From NCBI GenBank assembly GCA_946902985.2, contig OX336400.1:171441043-171505042 (forward strand): DNA of 64,000 nt, given 5' to 3'. Position 1 is the stretch's first letter. Every line of letters begins with the position of its first letter. Positions 53,741 to 64,000 of this stretch are shown in pieces. Under the pieces are notes generated by a model that saw only the letters and a program-made list of their open reading frames with translations, was not told the origin of the DNA and made no database searches. Origin of the DNA: Meconema thalassinum (taxonomy: Eukaryota > Arthropoda > Insecta > Orthoptera > Tettigoniidae). A program made the position numbers and the translations under genes.

Positions 53741-54568
53741 AGGTGCGTTCAAAAAGTAACGAGCCGGAGACTGTAATGTGCAAACCGGTGACGACATAGG
53801 CTAATCGTGGAGTGTGTAACGAAGTGTGATTCCGACCAGAGCGTGAAAGGTCACAGCCCCTCGCTAGAGGGCACGCGTGCACGTCACGTGACGATACAAA
53901 GCGAGCAGCAGCATGCATCAATCGTCCAACGCTGCCAGTCGCATTGCAAACAGTGACATGGAGGCGTCAACCGAAGAGCAAAGAGGTGTTGTTCGGTTTC
54001 TGATAGCGGAAGGAGTAGGGGGAACGGACATTCATCGCCGAATGTCACAAGTGTACGGTGAACATTGCATGTCCCTTGCAAGGGTCAAGGCGTGGTACAA
54101 GCGCTTCAGGGAAGGACGGGTGTCGTTAGTCGATGATGCCCGGTCTGGGGCACCCCCTTGCATAACCGATGACAACGTCCAGCTGGTTGATGCACTCATT
54201 ACCCAGGACCGCCGAGTGACAGTGAACGCCATAGCCGCCGTGTTCGGATTGAGCGTCGGAAGTGTGCACATCATCTTGAAGAAACGACTGCACTTGCGGA
54301 AATTGTGTGCCCAATGGGTTCCCCACAGTCTTCAACCACACCAGGAAGCATGTAAAATAGCCTACTGTCTTGGTCTTGGTTGGACGACTGATGCATGCTG
54401 CTGCTCGCTTTGTATCCTCACGTGACGTGCACGCGTGCCCTCTAGCGACGGGCTGTGACCTTCCACGCTCTGGTCGGAACCACACCTCGTTACACATGCC
54501 ACGATTAGCCGATGTCGTCACCGGTTTGCAGATTCCAGCCTCCGGCTCGTAACCTTTTGAACGCACCT
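53741..54568 (+). mobile_element. mariner derivative with about 190-bp inverted ends
   Basis: 828 bp, bounded by TA (53739-53740; 54569-54570) and 28-bp inverted repeats with two mismatches. Beyond the normal ends, the whole 5' UTR (53741-53930) reappears inverted at 54378-54568, so the element has a fold-back structure. It replaced the 3' half of the transposase gene. Confidence 0.9.
53958..54425 (+). pseudogene. mariner transposase, N-terminal half only
   Basis: From ATG 53958: the paired-type DNA-binding region MEASTEEQRGVVRFLIAEG, ARVKAWYKRFREGR, then the second HTH (DRRVTVNAIAAVFGLSVGSV). It reaches LRKLCAQWVPHSLQPHQ, the WVP motif before the catalytic domain, then runs into the inverted 5' UTR. 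No catalytic aspartate remains. The DNA-binding part is open and could still bind mariner ends. Confidence 0.87.
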
Positions 54569-54574
54569 TATATA

Positions 54575-54910
54575 CTACATTATGCAAGTATTTTCAATCT
54601 AAGTTGCATTTTGTAAGTATTTTCAATCTAAATTGCATTTTGCGAGTATTTTCAACCTCAATTGCATTTTGTGAGGATTGGCAATCTAAATAGCTTTTTA
54701 GTAAGTCTTTGAATGTAGGAACGGGACATTTTTGTGAGGAGTTTTGAATTTCAATTGCATTTTGTAAGTATTTTGAATCTAAATTTCAATTTGTAAGTTT
54801 TCTTTTACTCTAACCATTATTTTGCGGGTATTTTTTCAATCTAAATTACTTTTGTGTGTATTTTCAATCTAAATTCCATTTTGTGTGTAAGGTATTTTCA
54901 ATCTTTTTGT
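54575..54910 (+). repeat. 31-bp minisatellite inside ATR-6
   Basis: About ten degenerate copies of a unit with TTTTGTAAGTATTTTCAATC, then TAAATTGCA. The same array is found in ATR-4 and ATR-5 and continues from 53655-53738 left of the mariner. Confidence 0.85.
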
Positions 54911-55112
54911 CGGTATTTCCAATCTCCATTAGTTTCCGTTAAGGTTTCCATCTCATTGTCATTTTCGCTATCACCCAGACAATTAGGGGCCCATAACCTA
55001 GATGTTAGGCCCCTTAAAACAACAATTAGCATCTTAATCATGTTTTAATCGACTCGTTGGGTAGTGGCTAGCACTCTTGGCTGTCACCGCTCAAGTCCGG
55101 GTTAACTATATA

Positions 55113-56012
55113 TCTCTACTTAGTATAAAACCAAGTCCCCGATTCTTGGATGTTACGGGTAAACTCGAGAACCACTGGATGGATTTTGATGCGGTTTTCA
55201 CCATTCTATAAAGGATATCTCGAGGATAATTTCTCTCGAAAATAATTTATTTATGATCAAATAAAGCCGAGCAGTAACGATTTCAGTGAAAAAGTCGGAA
55301 AAAAAACCTGGCGTCCAAGCGCTTTGTAAGCTTACGCTGGACAAACCGTTAATAATATCTAAATACTATGCGTGTAAGAATAGTTCGGCATGAAAAGTTC
55401 TACAAAAAACTCACCGAGAGAATATCTCTATCTTCAATACATCGCCCACTATAAGTGTTTTTACGTTTTAATTTTTTCCAACCGTGTCCATTCAACTACT
55501 GAGGCGACACCTTACGAGCTAGCTAAGAGCGAGTCTATCATCCCTGTTACAGCCTAGCTAGCGGGCGAACCTATTGCCCCAGATACAGCCAGCAACAAAC
55601 CGTTGAGTCGTGTTGAGTTAACACTTCTGAGAAGGGTGGTTGCGTTTGGAGTTTCCCTTTAAGTGCAACTCGGGTTTTCTTAATTTCGCCTGTGAAACAC
55701 AGTAAAGTTAAGTTCGGACGTAAGGGGGATTTGAGTTTCATTCACCTCGCCATTCCGTGGAAGTGCAACTCTCATTTCGCCTGTGAAATTTTGTTGCGCA
55801 AAATTCACAGTCATGTTAAGATTGGACGGAAGGGGGAATTGTGTTTCATGCATCTCCATGATCATATAATTAATAGTCCAGTCAGTGATTTTTAACCCAT
55901 CATGCCGAGACGTAAAACGGATATTGTTCGTTATTTATTGACATTGGAAAAAGGAGCTTATCACGTAATGCATTCATAACTGTTCCCGGGCGAAGCCGGG
56001 CCGGGTTGCTAG
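55113..56012 (+). mobile_element. Non-autonomous Helitron with both ends
   Basis: 900 bp: starts TCTCTACTTAGTATAAAACC after A, ends ...GTTGCTAG before T. A stem CCCGG-GCGAAG-CCGGG (55985-56000) lies 12 bases upstream of the CTAG end. These are textbook Helitron features. No Rep/helicase gene. Confidence 0.85.
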
Positions 56013-56239
56013 TTTAAATGTAATAAAAACTAATGAAACCAGATCTGTTACATATTTTGATTAATATGAAGAAATTTTTAATTTATTTTTTAAATAATTT
56101 CTATAGTTAACAGTTTAGAAATGGTTTTGAACCCATCCTTTTTATAAATTTAATAATTACTTGTTGAAAATTATTAGAAACACTTTGAAAATTATTGCTT
56201 TACCTTTGTTACATTATCTCACAACTTCGACTTCATTTT

Positions 56240-56741
56240 TAGCTTATTTTCATTGATGAAAAAATAAAGGCTTGTGAGAATGATCACCTCTTGTGTCTGT
56301 TCCCCTAATAAAATCTAAACAGCCGAAGCGATTTCAACGAAACTCGGTAAGTGCATACTACCTTGTCACCAATTCAACATGGCGGCCACGCGAAATATCT
56401 CATCGGCATTCTATATCTCCGCAACAGTAACAAATGTCACCCTAGAAGTTAATCTATTTGACTTTCATAAACCTGTTAAGTACAAAACGAACATGGCGGC
56501 CAAGCAAAGTTGAAACATTTAAATGGACGTTTCTCGCGATTTAGCCATCGGAGCGCAGTGAAACTTGGTAATGCAAATGTTTATACACATTGTAATGCAA
56601 AGACATCTAACTTAGTTCAATTGCTTACATAACCTCCAGAAAGCGGCTATGAAAAGTTTAAAAAAATAGGTTCTTATTTCTTGTGTCCTAATCATGCGAT
56701 TGATGTGAACGTTTTAATAATGAAACTACGCAATAATATTG
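56240..56741 (+). mobile_element. Helentron-like element HLE-4, 3'-truncated
   Basis: 5' end TAGCTTATTTTCATTGATG with hairpin, CCCCTAATAAAATC, then two ATGGCGGCC-bearing blocks as in HLE-1 and HLE-3. Cut at about 56741. Confidence 0.65.
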
Positions 56742-57858
56742 TTCTGGCCGGGAACGGGGGTTGGTCGAACAAAGGAGTGTAAGGGTGGATTTGGAAGGTG
56801 TTGTATGATTGGGGAGAGTTTCGACAAATGTGCTGAAACTCCGGACGGGTGTGCGTGAGGGGTTTAGGGCGATCGGGAGAAGCTTTGGGTTATCGGGTTC
56901 GTAGCTCTGGGGATGCGTTATTAAAATGGAGCTATTAGCCTTCAGAACAAGTACCGTAGGTGAGCAATTTAACTACTGTACAATACTTGCTGACCGTGCA
57001 ATGTTAGGCTCGGCAGTCGCGCGATCCAACACTCAAGGCTGTGATAATGAAACCTAGTTATTGCCCGCACGGCGGTTTTGTAAATGATGACACTGGCAGG
57101 TCGAAGGTGTCAGGTAGGGAAGCAAGAGGTAGTTAGTTAGTTATTGTTGTTTTAAGGGGCGGAACTACGAGGTCATCTGCCCCTAAAAACAGTGTTTATG
57201 AAATAAGTCTGCAATGGTTGTGTGCAAATTTTTGCGTGAGCATTTCAATGTCCTCTGTTTGCTTTACGGTCTTTCCCGTTGCAAAAGACTGAAGACTCAA
57301 ACAACAATTAGTAGCCCGTGTAAATATGGGGTAAAACCAAACCGCTTCGAAATACAGTGAATCCTCACCTTTTCGTGCTTCACTAATCCGGTTGCAGTAT
57401 TGTGTCAGACATCATCCGCACCAAAGCCATCTATTGTAAAATATCGATCGTATCCCCCTCCCTTCCCGTTCACTCTACTCACGGTAACATTTTTGGTGTT
57501 AAGCAGTTCGCTTTTTCAAGCCCACATGACGAGTTACTGTTGCATTGTGTTAAATTCTATCTCTATGATTGCTTAAAGAGTGTTTATGTTCGACGATGTC
57601 GAAATGTAAACATTATAGTGTATGTCAGAAAACTGTATCATAACGAGGGTCATTATAACACAATTTTTCATTATGAAACAGTTTTTCCATCAGAGCTGAA
57701 GAAACAGTTGTGTGACGAATTAGGATAGCATCGCACCTGCGCTGAGTTCCACGGCCTCCTAATTTAAATTTCACTGCGTGTCTAGTGTCATAGTGGAGTA
57801 ATCGAGGAGGCCATGGTCAAATACAAAGTATTCTCTGCGAACAGTCGTTTGCAACTAG
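56742..57858. other. No gene; retroposon scraps
   Basis: 57150-57187 (TTTTAAGGGGCGGAACTACG) is an ATR-tail-like scrap, and 57282-57312 (GCAAAAGACTGAAGACTC) matches the RTE LINE 3' end. A 108-codon frame at 57402-57728 shares its downstream half with 57921-57980 and 58381-58475, so it is a repeat rather than a gene. Confidence 0.45.
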
Positions 57859-57920
57859 TTTTATAAACATACTCGTGTCTTAATTATTGCCATTATAGGC
57901 TCGTTGCATAATGTACTATT
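57859..57920 (+). repeat. 62-bp repeat shared with 63020-63081
   Basis: Apart from two bases the segment (ACTCGTGTCTTAATTATTGC core) is identical to 63020-63081, directly after the LINE there. Confidence 0.85.
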
Positions 57921-57976
57921 ATGTTAGACGATGTCGAAATGTAAATATTATATGTCAGAATACTGTGCTATAAAGA

Positions 57977-58037
57977 GGCTGTAGGGGCCGATAACCTAGA
58001 TGTTAGGCCCCTTAAAACAACAATTATCATCATCATA
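57977..58037 (+). repeat. ATR tail fragment
   Basis: GGGGCCGATAACCTAGATGT, TAGGCCCCTTAAAACAACAA, then (ATC)n. It is only the last 60 bp of an ATR. Confidence 0.8.
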
Positions 58038-58699
58038 TAATTAATAAAATATTTATTGCAGCTAATAGCCAAAGGAATGATACAGACAAAATGAAACATA
58101 CATAGGAATAATTCCAATTCCCTACAGAAAACACCAGCTAGTAGAAACAGCATTCCAACTCGGTCATGATAGCGGACAGGTGAAGCCCAAAACATTGAAA
58201 TTTTCAAGGAAGACTCTAACCAGTTCATATATGAGGCCGACAACCAGGCAATCGCGGAAAAGGCCCTGAAAGGAGATCTCGACGAAGCAGCAAATATGCT
58301 CGAACACCTTTTACAGGGTGAAGTCATACCGGAGGCCGTCATAACGAGAAAATCAAAATCATCATCCACATAATGAGACTCATTAAAATACTAGTTTTCA
58401 TTATGATACAGTTTCTCCCACCAATCAGAGCTCAAGATTTTCAATATGAAACAGTTGTGTGACCAATTAGGTACTTGATAGCTTCGCACATGCAAACAAA
58501 ATCCATCATATCGAACATGAATTACATGATTTGAAAGTTGACAAAGGATATCCCATCAATGCACAAGCAAACTGGGGAATATGACAATGAAATAGCACTG
58601 TACCTTAATATCCGCTATTCCGATTTCTACACAGGGCATTGCATACGATTTCGCCGACAATTTTAGTGAATGGTGTTGTTTATTTATTTTCCGTGTCCG
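58038..58699. other. No gene; internal repeat of 57.6-57.75 kb
   Basis: 58384-58490 resembles 57660-57740 (TTTTCATTATGA, GAAACAGTTGTGTGACCAAT). 58040-58370 is unassigned and may encode LINE or host-derived scraps on either strand (EEAEKALKGDLDEAANMLE-like on the plus strand), too short to call. Confidence 0.35.
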
Positions 58700-59642
58700 A
58701 ATCAAATTAAATGATGCCGGTAAGTAGCAAGAGTTATAGCATTAGCATTTGCAGCCATAAGATCGTCTTTTGAACATATGTCCTCCATCAAGGGGCAGAT
58801 CAGCAGGTGTTCTGGATCTTGCAACATGCTGCAGTCACAGAACTCATCATTGTTGACGAGCATGTTCCATTTCTTGAGATTGTTCTTGCAGCTTGAAACC
58901 CCCGTCCTCAGCCTGTTCAATGATTTCCAAATTCCATATGGCAAGTTGTGACCAGGTGCCATTTTTTCTGATAGAGGAACAGTTGGGTCTGTGATCTCTG
59001 TCTTCCATATCTTCACACAGGCAGCTTCTTGTGATCCTTCGAGGGCTGTTACTCCCCTCAAAAATCGGTTTCTGGACTTAAGTCTCTGTCGGGCTGGTTG
59101 TTGGCCGAAGAGTGGATGCCTTGAATCGGTTTCTTGCCGTTTCTCCTCAGATGCTGCTGCTACCATTCTCGGACATGAAGTGGAGAAATTCCTATGAGAG
59201 GGTTGATCTTCTGAAGTGGTGTCGGTCTAAGACACCCAGATACAATTCTGGAAGTCTCATTCAGAGCTATATCCACCTCTTTGGAATGTGGAGAAGAAAG
59301 CCAAACTGGTGCTGCATATTCAGCAGCTGAGAAGCTCCGTCCAAGGGCTGAAGCTCTGAGAGTGGTGGGGTGAGCACCCCACGTCTTTCCTGTTAGGCAT
59401 CTTAGTATGTTATTTCGTGCAGATACTTTACTTTTGGTGTTCAAGCAATGTTGCTTGAAAGACAGAGTTCGATCGAGGGTGACACCAAGATATTTTGGTG
59501 TAAAACAATGAAGGATTGTTTCACCTTGCCACTTAATGTTCAGTGCCCTCTTTGCTTCTTTATTTCGCAAGTGCAGAGCACAAACTTGCGTTTTGGTGTT
59601 GTTGATATAAACACACCAGAATATCATGGAGGCAGCAAGCAT
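58700..59642 (-). pseudogene. LINE RT C-terminus and zinc-binding tail
   Basis: Two minus-strand frames. The upstream one (59642-59160) has NTKTQVCALHLRNKEA, TPKYLGVTLDRTLSFKQH, ARNNILRCLTGKTWGA, AAEYAAPVW, NETSRIVSGCLRPTP. The next (59166-58702) has VAAASEEKRQETDSRHPLFG, RLKSRNRFLRG, LPYGIWKSLNRLRTGVSS and CDCSMLQDPEHLLICP. The order is that of a common insect LINE after the RT palm. One frame change near 59160 and loss of the endonuclease and palm show it is dead. Confidence 0.88.
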
Positions 59643-59759
59643 ATGACATTAGATCCACGGGAAACAATCAATAACCCAGCTCTGTTCATTAATGGGATTT
59701 CTTATGCGAAACTTTTCCTCCAGATGTCACGATTGTTCTATTTGGGACTCCATTGATTT

Positions 59760-60189
59760 GTTCTCCGTTGACATTCTATACTCATCGGATTCGAATAATA
59801 ACTAGCTGATAATACGATACATTTTAATTTTAAAGCGTTTGGTACAGCCTATTTTGTGTTATTTGACCAAAATAACAAAATGATCCAACATAGTATCAGT
59901 GCGCCATCTATTGGTGCTACTTCAGGATAAATAATGTTTCAAAGCTTTGGAATTTGTTATTGAGTAGACAGCAAATGCTGAACCCACACAATTCCCAAGG
60001 AAAAGAAGGACAAAGCTTTAGAAGGACGTTGATCCTTAGTGGGAATCCAGTCCACTTTAGTCAACTGACAGAATCTCGACAGATATGTATGAATTTTTAT
60101 GTTAATAATAATAACAATAATAATAACTAACAATCCGTTCTTATTTCGGAATTTTATTTCCTACACCTACACAACACCACTTCATATGC
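59760..60189. other. No gene recognised
   Basis: AT-rich with an (AAT)n stretch (60103-60125) before the next LINE. Part may be that LINE's 5' UTR. Confidence 0.45.
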
Positions 60190-60192
60190 AGA

Positions 60193-63018
60193 ATGGAAAT
60201 GTCGCTAAATGAGAGCACTACCCCAGGTGGTAACTTGAAAGAGAAATCCACCATTGCAGTAGGCAATGTATCGGGACCTAGGATTCTGGGAAGTCCCACC
60301 ACCTGCATACAAGATGAGTCGGAGCGTCTTGAAACACCTTCCAAATTGAAATTCAAGAGGAAATACTTCATCGGGACCATTAACGTCAACTCACTCCTGC
60401 GAGTCGGAAAACAGAAAGAATAGGAAAAGCTCCTGGACGACCAACAAATCCAGATTTTGGCTGTACAAGAGACCAGATTCCTAGATGACCACATCATGGA
60501 TACAAAGCACTACAGAGTATTCAAAGGAAAGCCAGCAATAAAGATAATGGCTAACACCCCTCTCCTTGGGACTGACTTCTACATAAACAAAACCATAGTG
60601 GATAGTGTCACAGACTTTTCATCTAAATCTGAGAGATTATCCCTATTGACAATCAAGTGCAAAAACAGGAATTATACTCTCATAAATTGCCACGCTCCTA
60701 TCAACGAAGACAACAAGAAGAACCCACAGAAAGTCGATGACTTCTGGGACTTCTTAGAAACAGAAATCGCTCGGATACCTGTGAACCATGTAAAAATCCT
60801 TCTGGGAGACTTCAACGCACAAATAGGGACAGAAAGAAAGTACAGAGATATAGTAGGAGACTATCCAGCACACAGGAGGACAAACAAGAATGGCGAACGG
60901 CTCCTTGGACTCTGCAAAATCTTCCAGTTGAATCTCATGTCGACTTATTTTCGGAATCTTCCAAGAAAAGCAAAGACATGGGTGTCTCCAAATCCCAACC
61001 TAGCAGAATTCCAATTAGACCATGTAGCAATATCAAGGACAAATACTAGGGAGGTGATGAATGTTAAAGTGATTAGAAATGGTAAATTTGACTCTGATCA
61101 CTATCTCTCCAAAGTTAAAATACGTTTTCTTCCACCAAAACAAAAGAAGGATCCACCTAAGTTGAAAAAATACAACACCAATCGAATGAACATCAATGGA
61201 GATATTATAAATAACTTCAGAGAAGAAATCCGCTCTTCTAGAACAAAGACCTGGCAACATCTTTGTACAAAGATCAATGAAGCCGCTAAGAAAACATTCG
61301 GATTGGCAAAAAGGAAACGTACAATCTGGTGGAATGAAGAATGTGAGAAAGCACTTGAAAAGAGATCCGACACATGGAGAAAATGGAAATGTTCAAGAGA
61401 TACGGAACATTTGGAACAATTCAGAACCCAAAGGAAAGAAACATCAGGGGTATTCCGCAGGACCAAACGATCGTTTGAGAATGCAAAGTTACAAAACCTC
61501 CAGGACGACTTCACTAAGAATAACACCAGAGGTTTTTCCAAACCTTCAAGGACAAGCTTAGAGGATACCAAATTCCAAGTATAAGTTTCAAAAACGAAGA
61601 AGGAAAAATTGGACTGAACAATCAAGAAAACTGCAATATATTAGCCAGATACTTTGAGAAACTCCTCAACTGCCCGCCTCCAACCAACAAACTAGAATTT
61701 CAGACTCATCCTATAAACTCAGAAGATGATATGCCACCAATAAAAGAAGAAATAAAGGAAGCCCTGAAAAGTCTCAAGAACAACAAGGCAAGCGGGGAAG
61801 ACTCCTTATCAGCAGAAATGTTGAAGTGGGCAGAACCGGAAATCCTAGACGACCTGCACCATATCTTCCAACAAATATGGGAGACGGTAAAGCTACCAGA
61901 CGAATGGAAAACCGCGCTGATCCACCCACTCCATAAGAAAGGGAACAAACAAGATGTTAACAACTACAGAGGCGTGTCGCTACTCCCAGTCACTTACAAA
62001 ATCCTCTCAAGGATACTTCTGAATAGAATAGAAGGAATCATAGATAAGCAACTTGGAGAATACCAAGGTGGGTTCCGGAAAGGCCGCTCCTGTGCCGAAC
62101 AAATCCTAAATTTGAAATCAATAATTCGCCACAGAGCGCTGAACGGCAAAAGTATAGTGGTTTCATTCATTGACTTCAAAAAAGCCTTCGACTCGGTGGA
62201 CAGAGGGACCCTAGAAAAGATCATTAGAGAATTTGGAGTCAAAACCAAACTGGCCAATATTATCAGAGAAACCTTAACAGCCACAACTTCTAAGGTGAAG
62301 TTCATGGGAGAATTGTCTCAGTCATTTGAAATCAAGACAGGTGTGCGACAGGGTGATGGATTATCACCATTACTATTCAACTGTGTCCTCGAGAGGATTG
62401 TGAGAATTTGGTATTCCGAACTTGAAAATCAAGAGATAGGCCCGATCTGCCTAGGACGAAAAACGGGAGGAATCAAAGTCAATTGCTTGGCTTTCGCTGA
62501 TGATTTTGCGATACTTTCAGAGAACCTAGAAGAAGCGGCCATACAGATCAACCTCTTAGAAAAGATCGCTAGCAAGACAGGACTTAGGATCTCGAAAGAG
62601 AAGACCAAGTTCATGATGAATGACAAACATGGACCACAATTCCTTGAAACAGAAATTGGACGGATTCAGAGGGTGAAAAAGTTCAAATACCTCGGTGAAA
62701 CCAAACAAGAGAACGGCCTAGAGAAAGCTGCTGTAGAAGATCGTATCTCAAAAATGGAAAGAGCTTATGGACTAACTAAAAACATCTACAACAAGAAATG
62801 CATCTCATGGAATGCCAAACTAAAACATTACAACACGGTAGTAAAAACAGAATGCCTGTATGCCAGCGAATGCCTCTCGATGAATTACAAGTTGGAGAAG
62901 CTGGAGATCCTAGAAAGAAGAATACTACGGAAAATCATGGGCCCAGTCCAGACTGAAACCGGCTGGAAACTTCGGAGCAACAATGAAGTCTATAAAAATG
63001 TGGAGAGACGCTTCGCTC
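60193..63018 (+). pseudogene. LINE with endonuclease and RT, 3'-truncated
   Basis: A near complete LINE protein in three pieces. 60193-60423 starts the endonuclease (FIGTINVNSLL) and is ended by an in-frame TAG. 60457-61584, same frame, carries VQETRFLDDH, LLGDFNAQIG, FQLDHVAIS and FDSDHYLSKV, then a shift near the T run at 61532. 61731-63044 holds the RT: NNKASGEDSLSAEM, YRGVSLLPVTYKILSRIL, GFRKGRSCAEQI, FIDFKKAFDSVDR, GVRQGDGLSPLLFN and catalytic FADD (near 62490). It stops abruptly at about 63018 where another repeat begins, so the last ~150 residues and the 3' end are missing. The 31-kb fragment supplies a relative of the lost C-terminus. RTE/Proto2-like at best; the clade is not certain. 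Confidence 0.88.
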
Positions 63019-63019
63019 G

Positions 63020-63081
63020 TTTTATAATTATACTCGTGTCTTAATTATTGCCATTATAGGCTCGTTGCATAATGTACTATT
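63020..63081 (+). repeat. 62-bp repeat shared with 57859-57920
   Basis: It joins the LINE break directly. See 57859-57920. Confidence 0.85.
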
Positions 63082-63151
63082 GGAAGTGTCGTACTGTTGT
63101 CCTCGCTAGAATACAGTAACTAGGATGAGTGTTAGGGGGTAAATATGGTTC

Positions 63152-63613
63152 GTTGGTTCCTTAGTTTAGGGGCTGCGACAGCCCGGTCATGTAGCCCCGT
63201 GTGCTTTGGGTGTGGTCAGAATCTGTCTGATAACCGGTGTTAATTGTGATGGCTGTGGGTTATCTGTTTTCAATTCAAGTAAGGACTGCAGACATTGAAT
63301 TTTTCAAGTAGTTCCTACTTTTGCTGCTAAACGCCACCGTCAACGATTACTAGTTCAGAACTTAGTTACTAGATGCCACCACCACCGCAGTCGGCTCCTG
63401 GCGACGAACGTTGGAACCTAAGAGCGTTTGTCAAATGTTTAACCTATAACTTAGCTTCACACAGGTGTAATTAGTGGAAGGTTCTTAAACATGCCATAAA
63501 TCTATGGCATGGGACCGCCGGCTTTACTTCCTTCCCCTCCGAAAGAAGGCATACTGAGGGATTTCTAACGCTCTTAAAAATCCGACGACTTCGGCCGGGT
63601 TTGAACCCGCGAT
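63152..63613 (-). mobile_element. SINE-F, truncated within the head
   Basis: Matches 49060-49535, including the 3' domain GCCCGGTCATGTAGCCCCGT and CCGGGTTTGAACCCGCGATC (B box on the minus strand). It ends before the A box. Confidence 0.82.
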
Positions 63614-63639
63614 CAGGGGGTAAATATTCATCGCTAGTT

Positions 63640-63780
63640 TAGAAGACAAAATGAGAGTGCTGGATAAAATCCGAGCTAGTGCTTCTACTCAGAGTATTAT
63701 GACAGAGTATGGCATTAGTAAATCGACTTTTGTCTTCAAACTTTCACGATGGATAACCAATCCCGGAAAGGGTATGTAGA
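63640..63780 (+). pseudogene. pogo/Tigger-like helix-turn-helix remnant
   Basis: The plus strand encodes KMRVLDKIRASASTQSIMTE, then YGISKSTFVFKLSRWI, resembling the CENP-B-type N-terminal HTH of pogo/Tigger transposases. Open only over about 45 codons. Confidence 0.55.
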
Positions 63781-64000
63781 TAAAGGGTAATTATCTATGT
63801 GCGCCCCGATAAACACGGCGAGCTAAGCCGGCTGTCACTGGCGCCGATCGCGGCCGCGCGTACTTGATTCAGCCGGTGGTGGCGCGCACTTTCACACCTT
63901 TTACCAAACATGTTCAATAATGTGTACTTACAGTGCTCATAGGCGATGCTGAAAATGTATTTCCTCTCTTGTAACACACACCTGACATCTTCTGATGAAA
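63781..64000. other. No gene recognised to the window end
   Basis: A short GC-rich part (63805-63890, with GCGGCCGCGCG) and then AT-rich DNA. Confidence 0.45.

Larger units (their letters stand above)
52721..55033 (+). mobile_element. ATR retroposon, minisatellite subtype, split by two insertions (ATR-6)
   Basis: The outer element is in pieces: 52721-52824 (5' end of monomer 1), 53559-53738 (end of monomer 1 and start of the 31-bp repeats), 54571-55033 (repeats, then CATAACCTAGATGTTAGGCC and tail). The gaps are a complete ATR-7 and a mariner. Confidence 0.82.

Noticed and set aside
57402..57728. 108-codon frame as a host gene
   Set aside because: Its 3' half is repeated in broken form at 57.9 and 58.4 kb and it has no recognisable domain.

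Overview
This is a transposon-dense stretch of a eukaryotic, almost certainly insect, genome. I recognise no host gene and no structural RNA gene. The insect assignment rests on the mix: mariner, RTE-type and other LINEs, a Ty3/gypsy element of 412/mdg1-like type with an env gene, Helitron and Helentron-like elements, and several tRNA-headed SINE families. The order cannot be fixed from sequence alone; a large, repeat-rich genome is implied. Working labels used below: ATR = retroposon ending in (ATC)n; HLE = Helentron-like element; PAL = palindromic MITE; SINE-A to SINE-H = tRNA-headed SINE families. Element ages, families and nesting are inferred from comparing copies within the window.

Layout. 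1-3.5 kb: a LINE reverse-transcriptase (RT) fragment, a SINE-E tail, a deleted mariner, and a hAT-like MITE inserted into an HLE. 3.5-13.9 kb: an env-bearing Ty3/gypsy provirus on the minus strand (LTR-gag-pol-env-LTR). Its LTRs differ by about 7 substitutions and one indel in 870 bp, and it sits inside a SINE-F copy. 13.9-19.7 kb: the other half of that SINE, a tandem array of PAL arms, an ATR copy, SINE-A, HLE-1 and SINE-B. 19.7-26.7 kb: LINE and transposase remnants, HLE-2, a Helitron 5' end, tandem repeats and low-complexity DNA. 26.7-36 kb: a near full-length but broken RTE LINE, other LINE remnants, HLE-5, an ATR copy, and a LINE fragment inserted into a second RTE copy. 36-45 kb: SINE-E, SINE-D and SINE-C, ATR copies (two with an internal minisatellite), a small ORF with a helix-turn-helix look, Helitron remains, a PAL copy and a second hAT-like element. 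45-52 kb: a mariner end, HLE-3, HLE-6, PAL-2, a complete SINE-F with a 13-bp target duplication, and a 2-kb array of 38-bp repeats. 52-56 kb: a three-layer nest (ATR inside ATR, plus a mariner) and a Helitron with both canonical ends. 56-64 kb: HLE-4, two LINEs, a SINE-F and a pogo/Tigger-like helix-turn-helix remnant.

The strongest biological unit is the provirus: gag with five zinc knuckles, a pol interrupted once, an env with a furin-type site and transmembrane anchor, a primer-binding site, a polypurine tract, and a matched splice donor and acceptor that would give an env mRNA. The most unusual repeat is the ATR retroposon: it is built of two related monomers, has a second subtype in which a 31-bp minisatellite replaces the second monomer, and has no RNA polymerase III promoter that I could see.
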